The notes below the pieces were generated by a model. That model saw only the letters and a program-made list of their open reading frames with translations. It did not search any database and was not told the origin of the DNA. From Clostridium caldaquaticum (GTDB lineage Bacteria > Bacillota > Clostridia > Clostridiales > Clostridiaceae): DNA of 64,000 nt. Shown piece by piece: positions 1-9,292 of this stretch; within the stretch, counting starts at the first letter, position 1; each line of letters begins with the position of its first letter. The position numbers and the translations under genes were made by a program. The stretch covers positions 212,456-276,455 of the forward strand of contig NZ_JAMSKT010000001.1 in assembly GCF_023806125.1 (NCBI RefSeq), given 5' to 3'.

Positions 1-1
1 G

Positions 2-3000
2 GCAATAAATCCTACTAAAACAACACTGACAACTGTTGATTTTACTGCAACTACTAAAGGATACAACACATCAGATCCTGTTGCAGCACGTCAATACAGC
101 GGAGGCCCCTTTATTATACAATCTGATGATTTAGCTTATGTAAAAACTCTTATAAACACCTGGAATACTAACAACACTCCAGTAGTAACTATCCACGAAC
201 TTGTTGACCAGGTAACAATAGACACAGCAGCAAAATTAATAAGACCACCAAGAATAGCAGTTGAAGATACTAATAATAGCATCGTTAGAGCTTATTTAAA
301 TGCTGCAGGACTACCTGATTACTATGTACTATCTGGAGCTTATGGAGCAGCACCTGTATGGACTTCTACCAATACAAGTGTATTAACATCTAATGAAATA
401 AATACCGGAGCTTTCTTTCGTGGCACAGTACAATCAATTTGCAGGAAGCTAGGATATGATATATTTATATCCCCTCATACAGATGAAAAAACTTGGACTG
501 ATTTGCCGGCAACTTTGCCAAACTTGGATCAATTTATAAGACTTGGTGGAGTTTTGCACTCAATGTGTGCTTCAATAGAAGCAATTGAAAATAATGCAAA
601 ATTTTTAACTATCAGCGGGATTAACGCAGTTAATCAAGGTACAAGTTTCTTTATAAATACAGCAGAAGCTACTAATCCTCTTCTTCAAGCTGTTTCTACA
701 ACTAATCCACAAGCTTTACCTGGAGGAAGCGTACAGACTTGGCAGAACAGTTTAACAACTTACAAAACCCTAACTAAAATTTTTGCATATTTTATAAGAA
801 ATGCTATACAGTATGATTTTATGGTGGGCGGTAAGTATCAAGGAAGCACAGTTTATCCAGGTACTGCTGGAGCAGGAGCAGTAATATATGAAGGGGGACA
901 TCAATATACAAATAGTACTCCATATACTGGCAATCCAGAAAACATGTATACTAAATTTGTGTTAAATTCTATATTTTTGTCAGTGACAAAACCATTTATA
1001 GATTTAATAATAAATCCTAATTCTATAAATGCGGGAGCTTCAAACAATTTAACTTTTACAATTAAAAATTTAGGTGGAGCTCAAGCTAAAAATGCAACTA
1101 TTTCTATTAATTTACTTTCAGGAATGATCCCAAGTAATTTCAGCATAGCACCAACTAGTATTATTGGAGATACTATAACTTGGAGCAATATAACTTTAGA
1201 TGGAGGTCAAGCAATAACCTTTGACGTTCTTAATTATACTCCTGGCAGCCCTGGTACATTTCCTATAACCTTTTCGGCAACTTATGGAGATGAAATTTTT
1301 GCTACAGGTCAAAATCCTTATGAACTAAATGCCTGCAGCGCTTTAACAATTGTACCATCTAACTCGCCATTTTTAAGTGTAGAAAAAAGGGTTAACGGAA
1401 ACTTTGAAACATTTATAGAATCCGGTGACAGTGTAGTATTCACTTATACTATTACAAATAGCGGCGATCAGCCAGCCTATGATATAGAACTTGTAGATCC
1501 AAATTTATTTGATTATTTTAATTTTGGATTAATCAATGTAATACCAACACCAGCATCAATTGATACTATAAATAAGAAAATAGTATTTAAAACGACACCA
1601 GATCCACAAGCTGTAGTTATACCTCCAGCACAAAATGCACCAAATAATGTGCTTACAGTAACTGTTAATGCTGCCCATAAAGGAAATGTTGTTGTACCAC
1701 CAGATGAAATTATAAATGTAGCACAAGTTAATTATGTAAACAGGTTTCCAGACCCGGATGTGCCATTAACATCACCAAATAGTAATAGAGCTATAACTAA
1801 TATAGTATTACCCGATATTTCTGCTATTAAAAGTGTTGATAAAACAAATGCAGCTATAGGTGATATATTAAAATATAAAATAGATATAACCAATACAGGA
1901 AACACATTAATAAAAGAAGTAAAACTTACGGATTTAATCCCAACAGGAACCAGTTATATACCAGGAACTCTCAATGTTACAACTGAAAATATATCTCCAA
2001 CTCCTAATATAACAGCACAATATATAGCTGCACCTTCCCCTGGAAGAATAGAAGTTATAGTAACTGGAGATTTAGAGCCTGTAGGAGCAACTCCAGGAAC
2101 TTTTACTGACAAAATAACTGTGGAGTTTAATGTTCAGGTTAACTCAATACCACCAAATCCAGTACAAAATCATGCTACCGTTGATTACACTTATATAATA
2201 GAATCTCCAGACACTGGAACAATAACCGGTGTAAATAGCAATACTGTGGAAACTAATATAGCTTCCCTGCAGCTTATAAAAGCTGCCCCTGCTTTCGTAA
2301 GGCTCGGCGAAAATTTAACCTATACAATAACTTTAACTAACAATGGTAAAGTACCACTTACTAATGTAAAATTAGTAGATACTATACCAAATGGAACAAA
2401 TTATATTAGTTCAACTGGTGCCACATTTATAAGTCAAGTAGGTCAGATAATAACACTGCAAGTAGCTTCTATTCCAGTAAATGCCACAGCAAATGTTACT
2501 ATAACAGTTGCAGTTAACACGCTCCCCCCTGCTCCATACACAATAACAAATAATATTAGCGCAATTTATACAGTAGATGGAGTAGAAAAACCACCAGTAT
2601 CAGATAGTGAAACAACAAATGTTATACAAGGTATAATTACTGTAGATAAAGGAACTGAAGGAAATATAATTTTTGCAAAAGTAGGCGATACGATACCATA
2701 TAAAGTAGATATTACTAATACAGGTAATGTGCCTGTAACTCTTACAAACCTTACAGATGTTATACAGCAAATAGGATTTACAACTCCAAGTGCAACTAAT
2801 ATGCCTTTAAATATAATTTTACAGCCTGGCCAGTCAACAACAATAAGCTATAATGTATTAATTACAGCATTACCGCCAGATAAAAAAATAGATAATACAG
2901 TTACAGTAAGTTTTGCTTATCAAGTAGGACAAGAAACTTACACTGAGCAAATGCAAGACAGCTTTACCCTAAACGTAGAAGAAATAAAGGTCAGCTTAAC

Positions 3001-5380
3001 AAAGGCAGTTAACAAAACTTTCGCAGAGCCTGGAGAAGAAGTAACCTACACCTTTACAATTAACAACCAAAGCAGTGTTCCCATAACAAATGTTTATCTA
3101 TATGATCCACTGCCTGCAGATACTACCTTTGTTTCAGGTTCATTTTCACTTAACCCTGAAGAAAATCCTGTTCAATTCCCAGGGGCTTTCATAGGAACTA
3201 TTCCTAATAATAGTCAAGTTGTAGTTAGTTTTAAGATTAGAATAAATCCTAACCTTATAGCCTCTGTAAATATACCAGATACAGGGTCAGTAACCTATAA
3301 CTTTAAGTTAAATCCAAATGAACCAGGACCCGGTCAGCCCGCAGGACCAGTAAATAGTAATCAGGTAAATACTAAAGTAGAAATTGCAAAAATAGAAATA
3401 TTAAAAACTGTTTCAAATCAATATGCTGAAACAGGAGATATTTTATCTTATACTCTAACTGTTAAAAATACAGGTACTGTTAATGCTTACGATGTGGAAA
3501 TTACTGATATATTATCTCCTTTTTTGCAGTTTGTACCAGGAAGTTTAATAGTTACACCACAGCAGGCAGGAGATACAATAACAGGAACAGACCCAAGTTA
3601 TATAAAAGTTAATATTATAAGAGCAAATCCTAATGCAGTTATTATACAATTTAACGCAAAAGTAATCAGCAGACCGCCATCAGGTAAAGTAGATAATATA
3701 GCTTATGGAAACTTTAAATACAGTTTAGACCCTCAGCTGCCACCTGCTTTAAGTAAAACCAATATACCAAGTAATATTGTTAGTACAATTATTCAGGAAA
3801 TAAAAGTTGAGCTTCTAAAAACATCAAACAGTAATTATGTAGAAGTAGGACAAAATTTAACCTATACAGTTACAATAAGTAATAAATCTACAGTACCTGT
3901 TAATATTAAATTTACAGATACACTGCCAGCAGTTACTCAATATGTAACTGGAAGCTTTAATTTAATAAGCGGAAGTGCAACAATAATTAATAACACTTTA
4001 CCCGATAGTAATTTAATAGATTTAGATATAAATAATATACAGCCTCAATCTTCAGTAATATTCAGCTATAAGGTTAAAATCTTAACTTTACCAAGTCCAC
4101 CAGCACCACAAGAAATAACTAATGCAGCTAGTGCAGTACCTTCTTATAGTTTATTCCCAGGCGGACCAATAAGAGAAGGAGTTCCTGTAACTGATGAAGT
4201 AACTACGGAAGTTAAATTAATAAAAATAGATGTAATAAAATCCGTAGAGGAAAGTATAGCTACTATAGGTGATATACTACACTATACAGTGCTAATAATA
4301 AACAACGGAAATACAGCAGCAAAAAATGTAGTATTTAGTGATAATGTTCCTGAAGGTACAGAGTTCGTAGACGGAAGTTTTACAGTAAACGGAAGTCAAG
4401 TTAATTCTACTTTAGATGCAGGTACAGTTATTGGTACTATAGCACCAGGTGAAATAGTTACTATCAAGTTTAATGTAAAAGTTGCAGCTATCCCAAATCC
4501 GCCAAAAGAACCTATAGCAGAAAACGTAGCCTTAGTAACCTTTGATGTTGAATTAGATGGACAGCTGCAGCCAAGAGACCCTGTAAATAGTAATAAAGTA
4601 GAAACAGATTTAGTAAAAGTTCAGTTAGAAGCTGTTAAAACAGTTGATAAAACTGAAGCTGAAGTTGGAGATTTTTTAACCTATACTGTAGTTATAAAAA
4701 ATACTGGAAATATAACTATAGATAATGTTATTTTTAATGACGTAATACCGGAAGGTACAATACTAGTAGGAAATCAACCAGTACAAAATATTAATCTCGG
4801 CAGTATAGCACCAGGTGAATCAAAGACAATAACATTCAAGGTTCAGATAGTATCAAAACCATGTCCTCCAAAATTAGTTAATATAGCTTTGATAAAGGGT
4901 ACTTTTATAATTGAAACACAGAGAAGTTTAACAATTGAAAGCAATGAAGCTGTAACCTATGTAGGAGTAAAAGCCTTTAAACAAATAAGTGTAGATGAAA
5001 ATTTAACTATTCCAGATGTAAAACCTGATGTAGAGGAGATACTGGAAGTCATAGCTGATGTTGTAATAACCTATACTAATGTAATTAAAACTCCTGTAGT
5101 TACCTCCTATGAAGGTCAGCAGTTAACAGGATGGAAATTAATTGTAGAAGGCAAGCTTAAACAAAAAATAGTTTATATTGCCGATGAACCTGCTCAATCA
5201 GTACACGCAGCAGAATTTGATATACCTTTCAGCACTTTCTTAGTACTTTCTAAAGACTATAAAAAGTGTCAGCGTATAAAGGTTGAAGGGATTATTGAAG
5301 ATGTATTCGTTCGACTTATTAATAAGCGAACAATCTTTAAAAATGTTACTTTAATGCTTCAAGGAAAACTAGATTGTTAA
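2..5380 (+). CDS. Giant DUF11-repeat surface protein with C-terminal SPOCS domain (5' partial)
   Basis: The reading frame is open from base 2, so the gene starts left of the window; the TTG at 503 has no ribosome site and lies inside the frame. About 1,792 residues are visible. Bases 2 to about 970 encode a domain I do not recognise. From about 976 there are roughly ten DUF11/CARDB-like beta-sandwich repeats of 120-150 residues, starting near 976, 1366, 1813, 2268, 2635, 2993, 3391, 3803, 4223 and 4616. Each opens with a V-x-K-x-V-like strand and a Y-T-I-x-N-x-G signature. Bases about 4960-5380 encode a SPOCS (DUF3794) domain with the signature YIADEPAQSVHAAEF. DUF11 repeats usually form extracellular stalks; SPOCS domains occur in spore coat/cortex proteins such as C. 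difficile SipL. A spore-surface fibre anchored by SPOCS is my inference. Confidence 0.85.
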   Translation, partial: AINPTKTTLTTVDFTATTKGYNTSDPVAARQYSGGPFIIQSDDLAYVKTLINTWNTNNTPVVTIHELVDQVTIDTAAKLIRPPRIAVEDTNNSIVRAYLNAAGLPDYYVLSGAYGAAPVWTSTNTSVLTSNEINTGAFFRGTVQSICRKLGYDIFISPHTDEKTWTDLPATLPNLDQFIRLGGVLHSMCASIEAIENNAKFLTISGINAVNQGTSFFINTAEATNPLLQAVSTTNPQALPGGSVQTWQNSLTTYKTLTKIFAYFIRNAIQYDFMVGGKYQGSTVYPGTAGAGAVIYEGGHQYTNSTPYTGNPENMYTKFVLNSIFLSVTKPFIDLIINPNSINAGASNNLTFTIKNLGGAQAKNATISINLLSGMIPSNFSIAPTSIIGDTITWSNITLDGGQAITFDVLNYTPGSPGTFPITFSATYGDEIFATGQNPYELNACSALTIVPSNSPFLSVEKRVNGNFETFIESGDSVVFTYTITNSGDQPAYDIELVDPNLFDYFNFGLINVIPTPASIDTINKKIVFKTTPDPQAVVIPPAQNAPNNVLTVTVNAAHKGNVVVPPDEIINVAQVNYVNRFPDPDVPLTSPNSNRAITNIVLPDISAIKSVDKTNAAIGDILKYKIDITNTGNTLIKEVKLTDLIPTGTSYIPGTLNVTTENISPTPNITAQYIAAPSPGRIEVIVTGDLEPVGATPGTFTDKITVEFNVQVNSIPPNPVQNHATVDYTYIIESPDTGTITGVNSNTVETNIASLQLIKAAPAFVRLGENLTYTITLTNNGKVPLTNVKLVDTIPNGTNYISSTGATFISQVGQIITLQVASIPVNATANVTITVAVNTLPPAPYTITNNISAIYTVDGVEKPPVSDSETTNVIQGIITVDKGTEGNIIFAKVGDTIPYKVDITNTGNVPVTLTNLTDVIQQIGFTTPSATNMPLNIILQPGQSTTISYNVLITALPPDKKIDNTVTVSFAYQVGQETYTEQMQDSFTLNVEEIKVSLTKAVNKTFAEPGEEVTYTFTINNQSSVPITNVYLYDPLPADTTFVSGSFSLNPEENPVQFPGAFIGTIPNNSQVVVSFKIRINPNLIASVNIPDTGSVTYNFKLNPNEPGPGQPAGPVNSNQVNTKVEIAKIEILKTVSNQYAETGDILSYTLTVKNTGTVNAYDVEITDILSPFLQFVPGSLIVTPQQAGDTITGTDPSYIKVNIIRANPNAVIIQFNAKVISRPPSGKVDNIAYGNFKYSLDPQLPPALSKTNIPSNIVSTIIQEIKVELLKTSNSNYVEVGQNLTYTVTISNKSTVPVNIKFTDTLPAVTQYVTGSFNLISGSATIINNTLPDSNLIDLDINNIQPQSSVIFSYKVKILTLPSPPAPQEITNAASAVPSYSLFPGGPIREGVPVTDEVTTEVKLIKIDVIKSVEESIATIGDILHYTVLIINNGNTAAKNVVFSDNVPEGTEFVDGSFTVNGSQVNSTLDAGTVIGTIAPGEIVTIKFNVKVAAIPNPPKEPIAENVALVTFDVELDGQLQPRDPVNSNKVETDLVKVQLEAVKTVDKTEAEVGDFLTYTVVIKNTGNITIDNVIFNDVIPEGTILVGNQPVQNINLGSIAPGESKTITFKVQIVSKPCPPKLVNIALIKGTFIIETQRSLTIESNEAVTYVGVKAFKQISVDENLTIPDVKPDVEEILEVIADVVITYTNVIKTPVVTSYEGQQLTGWKLIVEGKLKQKIVYIADEPAQSVHAAEFDIPFSTFLVLSKDYKKCQRIKVEGIIEDVFVRLINKRTIFKNVTLMLQGKLDC

Positions 5381-5384
5381 TGTT

Positions 5385-5422
5385 AAAGGGATTTCTAACT
5401 TTCTTAGAAATCCCTTTTTTTA
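5385..5422. terminator. Bidirectional intrinsic terminator
   Basis: A perfect 14-bp stem (5385-5398 with 5404-5417) and a 5-base loop are followed by a T run. It lies between the convergent DUF11-SPOCS gene and the minus-strand SPOCS gene, so it can serve both. Confidence 0.9.
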
Positions 5423-5435
5423 TTAGTAAGTACTA

Positions 5436-5915
5436 TTAACTTATCACTGCATGTAAAAATAATGCAACATTCTTGAATAATTTTCTCTTATCAATTTGTT
5501 GAACGTAGATATCTTCAATATAAGGAACAACCGTTACAATATCTCCATCGGTATAACTGCTGTCTAATACAATATATGTGCTAAAAGGAACTGTAAAATG
5601 AGCTGCATGAACACTTTGGGCTGGTTCATCTGCTACATATTCTATTTTTTGAACAAGTTCACCTTCAACAATTAGTTTTCTGCCTGTAAGAATCTGACCT
5701 TCATAGGACGTTGAAACAGGTGTTACAATAACTCTTGTATTAGTTATAACTACCTGTGCAATGACCCTTACAATTTGTTCAATATCAGGCTTAGCACTTG
5801 GTATTTCAAGATCCTCTTGAACAGTAAATTGTTTAAAGGATCTTGGATTAATCGGAAAATCACTTTTAATTGCTATGCCTGAGTAATCTATTAAACCTTT
5901 AACGATACTTCCCAT
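5436..5915 (-). CDS. Stand-alone SPOCS (DUF3794) domain protein 1
   Basis: 159 residues that are almost nothing but one SPOCS domain. After the N-terminal segment MGSIVKGLIDYSGI come E-D-L-x-I-P-x-x-K-P-D-I-E-Q-I (about residues 34-48), the core YVADEPAQSVHAAHF (about 92-106), and the ending PYIEDIYVQQIDKRKLFKN. No signal peptide or membrane segment is visible. The start is backed by AAGGAGG seven bases upstream. It is the last of three tandem minus-strand paralogues (gaps of 18-23 bp) and converges on the DUF11-SPOCS gene, whose C-terminal domain it resembles closely. The function is not known; a structural coat or appendage subunit is inferred. Confidence 0.85.
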   Translation of the reverse strand: MGSIVKGLIDYSGIAIKSDFPINPRSFKQFTVQEDLEIPSAKPDIEQIVRVIAQVVITNTRVIVTPVSTSYEGQILTGRKLIVEGELVQKIEYVADEPAQSVHAAHFTVPFSTYIVLDSSYTDGDIVTVVPYIEDIYVQQIDKRKLFKNVALFLHAVIS

Positions 5916-5938
5916 AATAACCTCCTTAAAACATTATG

Positions 5939-6463
5939 CTATACAGCAAATTTTACAACTATCAATAAGGTAATATTTTTGAAAATTGTTCTATTATCAA
6001 GTTTTTCACCATATATGTCTTCAATATAAGGTGTAACAATAACCTTACCCTGCATTAATAATGTTTCAATAGGTATACTGTTTACGGCTGCTGGAGCTAC
6101 TAGTAAAATACTATTAACTAATTTATTAAAATGAGCAGCATGAACTGATTGAGTCGGTTCGTCAGCTATATATTTAACTTTTTGCTGAAGCTCTAATTCA
6201 ACGCTTAATTTTTTGCCAGTAAGTATTTGTCCTTCAGCAGAAGGAGTTGTAGTAGGTGCAGGAGTATCAATAACTCTTACAGATACTACTTTAGCATCAA
6301 CCATAACAGAAAGTAATTCTTCCATATCTGGTTTTGCAGATGGTATTACAACAGTTTCGGGAACAGCTATTTCGATAAATGTATCACCATCAGCTAACGG
6401 AATATTTTCTATATCTTCATAAACACCAATACCTTCAACATTTTCACGAACTATATTTGCCAT
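5939..6463 (-). CDS. Stand-alone SPOCS (DUF3794) domain protein 2
   Basis: 174 residues with a single SPOCS domain: VIPSAKPDMEELL (about residues 38-50), YIADEPTQSVHAAHF (about 109-123) and PYIEDIYGEKLDNRTIFKN near the end. It is more diverged than its two neighbours. Its N-terminus (MANIVRENVEGIGVYEDIE) keeps only part of the shared tag, and the region before the domain and the VAPAAVNSIPIETLL insertion are longer. AGGAGGTG lies upstream of the ATG. It is the middle gene of the three-gene minus-strand set, probably cotranscribed. A structural role is inferred from family and context only. Confidence 0.85.
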   Translation of the reverse strand: MANIVRENVEGIGVYEDIENIPLADGDTFIEIAVPETVVIPSAKPDMEELLSVMVDAKVVSVRVIDTPAPTTTPSAEGQILTGKKLSVELELQQKVKYIADEPTQSVHAAHFNKLVNSILLVAPAAVNSIPIETLLMQGKVIVTPYIEDIYGEKLDNRTIFKNITLLIVVKFAV

Positions 6464-6481
6464 ATATTACACCTCCTATTT

Positions 6482-6970
6482 TTAATAAATTGCATGAAGC
6501 AGTAAGGTGACATTTTTAAATATGTGTCTTTTATCTAGTTGCTTAGCATAAATATCTTCTATATACGGAATTACATTTACTACCATATCTTTGGTGAATG
6601 TTGGATCAGGAGGTAATACAATAAATGTACTGAAAGGCACTTTAAAATGAGCAGCATGAACTGATTGAGTAGGCTCATCTGCAACATATTCTATCTTTTG
6701 ATTTATAAATCCTTCTACTATTACTTTCCATCCTGTTAAAACCTGACCTCCAATTGAGGTTGCAGCTGGTGTTTTTATTACCTTTAAACTTGTGATAGTT
6801 GCTTCAGCCATTACTCTTACGATCTGTTCAATATCCGGTTTTGCTTCTGGTATTGTTAATTTTTCTTCCACAACAAATTCTTTAAATGCATCTGGATTAG
6901 TTAAAGTTGGAAGTTGAGCAGGGGATACAATACCCACATACTCTATAAGGTTTTTTACGATACTTGCCAT
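6482..6970 (-). CDS. Stand-alone SPOCS (DUF3794) domain protein 3
   Basis: 162 residues. I chose the ATG at 6970 (MASIVKNLIEYVGI) over the upstream ATG at 7003, because AAGGAGG lies just before 6970 and the N-terminus then matches paralogue 1. A single SPOCS domain runs from about residue 30 (V-E-E-K-L-T-I-P-E-A-K-P-D-I-E-Q) to the end, with YVADEPTQSVHAAHF and PYIEDIYAKQLDKRHIFKN. It is the first gene of the minus-strand trio and diverges from the SPOCS/beta-propeller gene, so the 184 bp between them should hold both promoters. No catalytic residues are evident. Confidence 0.85.
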   Translation of the reverse strand: MASIVKNLIEYVGIVSPAQLPTLTNPDAFKEFVVEEKLTIPEAKPDIEQIVRVMAEATITSLKVIKTPAATSIGGQVLTGWKVIVEGFINQKIEYVADEPTQSVHAAHFKVPFSTFIVLPPDPTFTKDMVVNVIPYIEDIYAKQLDKRHIFKNVTLLLHAIY

Positions 6971-7154
6971 ACAAGCCTCCTTAAGAGTTTTAATGATTTT
7001 CACTTTATAAATATATGTAAAGTTTATATAAAAAAATTACTGTTCTTATAACAATATAAATTATTTTTTATTCAGTTAATTCAGTAATATTTAAATTCCT
7101 CTATGAATATTTTTGTAAGAGGGCTGTAGTATTATTTTAGGAGGAAAACCTGTT

Positions 7155-8624
7155 ATGAATCATAAAAGAAGCTGCAATAAAAAACAATTATTTTTTACAC
7201 AATTTTTATGTGAAGAGAATATTGCTGTTCCAGAGCAAAAGCTTGATATTGAAGATATAGCTTCTATTATAGTTGATCCTCAAATAATTTCTTTAAGAAT
7301 TATCGATACTCCCATAGGCTGTTCCGTAGAAGGCGAAAGATTAACAGGCAAAAAATTATCTGTTGAAATAAAAATGAGACAAAAGGTAATGTATATTTCA
7401 AAAACTACTGTTCAATCAGTACATGTAATTGAAAATGACTGTTATAAAAGTATAATGATTATTGTGCCGGAATTTATATACGGAACAAGTATAGAGTATT
7501 TATTAAACAATAAATATATTAAAGTTTCTATTGAAGTAGAAAATGCATCAGCTTCTAAAATTGATAATAGACATATATATAAAACTGTAGCTTTGTTTAT
7601 TAAAGCAGAAATAATCCCCAGTTATATGCTCTGTTATATAGAGGATTATAATTGTCATAGAAGTGAATTATTTATAACCTTTAAAGACGGAACTAAAAAA
7701 AGAAAAATTACATCTTTTAATAAAGGAAAAATAATTATGCCTCAGTGGTCTCCCTGTGGGCAAAAGATTGCCTATATATGTCAGCAGAAGGATTCAAGCT
7801 TTTTATGCATCTCAGATATTAAAGGAAATACTACATATCCTGTAACTGATACAGATTTGTTCAAGTTTATAAGCAGTTTTTCCTGGCAGAAAAATAGTAC
7901 TGATATATTATTTACAGCTTATTTTAACGGAAATAAAGATATTTTCACTATAAATTTAAATACATTAGAATGGAAGCAGCTTACTTATGGATCGGCAGGA
8001 TGCATGAGTATTAAACCTAAAGTTTCTTTTAACGGTGAACAAATTGCATTCATAAGGGTAGTAAATAACGAGAGAAGCTTATATGTAATGAAAAAAAACG
8101 GCTTAGGAATCAGAAAAATTGAAAACTTAGGTTACATTAAGGATTTCTGCTGGGAAAATAACAGCTCAAGAATTACAGTTGTTTGCAGAAAGAAGGATGA
8201 AAATGAAAATAAAAAAGAATATATGTTAGGCTGCGAAGATAACAGAGATGAAATTTTTTTAGTAGACTTAATATATAATTACAGTGTTTGTCTGCACCTA
8301 TCTAAATTAAAATTGAAAATTAAAAATATAAAAATTTCTTTAAATAACAGATATATTTCTTTTATTGGAGAAAATTTCGGAAAAGTTGATATTTATATCT
8401 ATGACTTATTAAAAAACCACATTATCAATTTAACAGAAAATGAATGCGGAATAAACATAAGTGATTATGATTGGAACTTAGATTCTTCAGGCATATACTT
8501 TTCAAGTAATGAAATGGAATATTATAATGTTTATTTTGCATATATTTGCGATAAAATAAAAGACCAAATTTCAAATACTAAAGCTAATAATATTAAGTTA
8601 TGCTGCCGTACGAAAATATCATAA
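7155..8624 (+). CDS. SPOCS domain fused to TolB/WD40-like beta-propeller
   Basis: 489 residues. Residues about 10-155 are a diverged SPOCS domain: E-N-I-A-V-P-E-Q-K-L-D-I-E-D-I, then LTGKKLSVE, then V-Q-S-V-H-V where relatives have the A-D-E-P-x-Q-S-V-H-A-A-H core. Residues about 170-475 contain TolB-like beta-propeller blades, seen as repeated W-S-P-C-G-Q-K-I-A-Y, F-N-G-E-Q-I-A-F and W-E-N-N-S-S-R-I-T units followed by D-I-F/L-Y-V strands. AGGAGG lies upstream of the ATG. No signal peptide. Propellers of this type usually mediate protein binding. The combination suggests a scaffold whose SPOCS part joins a SPOCS-based structure; that is inference. Confidence 0.8.
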   Translation: MNHKRSCNKKQLFFTQFLCEENIAVPEQKLDIEDIASIIVDPQIISLRIIDTPIGCSVEGERLTGKKLSVEIKMRQKVMYISKTTVQSVHVIENDCYKSIMIIVPEFIYGTSIEYLLNNKYIKVSIEVENASASKIDNRHIYKTVALFIKAEIIPSYMLCYIEDYNCHRSELFITFKDGTKKRKITSFNKGKIIMPQWSPCGQKIAYICQQKDSSFLCISDIKGNTTYPVTDTDLFKFISSFSWQKNSTDILFTAYFNGNKDIFTINLNTLEWKQLTYGSAGCMSIKPKVSFNGEQIAFIRVVNNERSLYVMKKNGLGIRKIENLGYIKDFCWENNSSRITVVCRKKDENENKKEYMLGCEDNRDEIFLVDLIYNYSVCLHLSKLKLKIKNIKISLNNRYISFIGENFGKVDIYIYDLLKNHIINLTENECGINISDYDWNLDSSGIYFSSNEMEYYNVYFAYICDKIKDQISNTKANNIKLCCRTKIS

Positions 8625-8674
8625 TATTACAAGCTTAATAATATACGTAATTTTTATGAAAAAGAAGGGGTAAG

Positions 8675-9283
8675 ATGGGTGTTGTAAGAAATTGTATAGA
8701 TATTATAGGAATAACTCCTGAAAATGAACTTCCAGATCGAATAAATGGACAACATATAGAAGCCTCAGAAACTGAAAATTTACTTATTGATAGTAATATT
8801 AAAATTAAAAATATATATCAAATAATTGTTCATGCTGAAATAAAAGATACAAGAGTTATAAATACACCTTTAAACAGAATTGTGGTTATAGATGGTTTTA
8901 AAAAATTTAAAATTGCTTATTATGATATGGATAATAATATGGGAGTAATAGAATTAAACTCTCCTTTTAATTTATTTTTTGATATAGAAAGTAGTGCCAT
9001 TGAAACAGAAAAAATAAATCTTTATATTGCAGATACATATTTTGAATTACTCAATTATAAAATATTGTACTGCCATATAATTTATATATTGGATATTCAC
9101 TATTTTGGAGACGTACGAAGAAATGAAAATGAAGCTTATAAAAATAAAAAAGAAGAACTAAAAGAACAGATACTCAGTGAAATGTCTATTTCAAAAGATA
9201 TAAAGCGTGATTTTAACGAAACAGTTGAAAAAAACATAACTTTTAAAAATAACCTTATTGATATAGATGCTGAATATCTATAG
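8675..9283 (+). CDS. Diverged SPOCS-like protein with charged C-terminal tail
   Basis: 202 residues. The N-terminus (MGVVRNCIDIIGI) resembles the tag on the stand-alone SPOCS proteins. The next 120 residues follow the SPOCS strand order (A-E-I-K-D-T-R-V-I-N-T-P; L-N-S-P-F-N-L-F-F; Y-I-A-D-T-Y-F-E-L-L-N-Y-K-I-L) but have lost the Q-S-V-H-A-A-H core. From about residue 148 there is a lysine/glutamate-rich, probably helical tail. An AAGAAGGGG ribosome site precedes it. It sits 50 bp after the beta-propeller gene and 9 bp before the glycosyltransferase, so it is probably in one operon with both. The SPOCS relationship is by eye and needs a profile search. Confidence 0.65.
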   Translation: MGVVRNCIDIIGITPENELPDRINGQHIEASETENLLIDSNIKIKNIYQIIVHAEIKDTRVINTPLNRIVVIDGFKKFKIAYYDMDNNMGVIELNSPFNLFFDIESSAIETEKINLYIADTYFELLNYKILYCHIIYILDIHYFGDVRRNENEAYKNKKEELKEQILSEMSISKDIKRDFNETVEKNITFKNNLIDIDAEYL

Positions 9284-9292
9284 GAGGATGGT

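Noticed and set aside
503..505. TTG at 503 as start of the DUF11-SPOCS gene
   Set aside because: No ribosome site precedes it and the same frame is open to base 2 with sensible protein sequence, so the gene is truncated by the window edge.
6213..6422. Plus-strand open frame inside the SPOCS protein 2 gene
   Set aside because: It is fully antisense to a well-supported gene and has no ribosome site.
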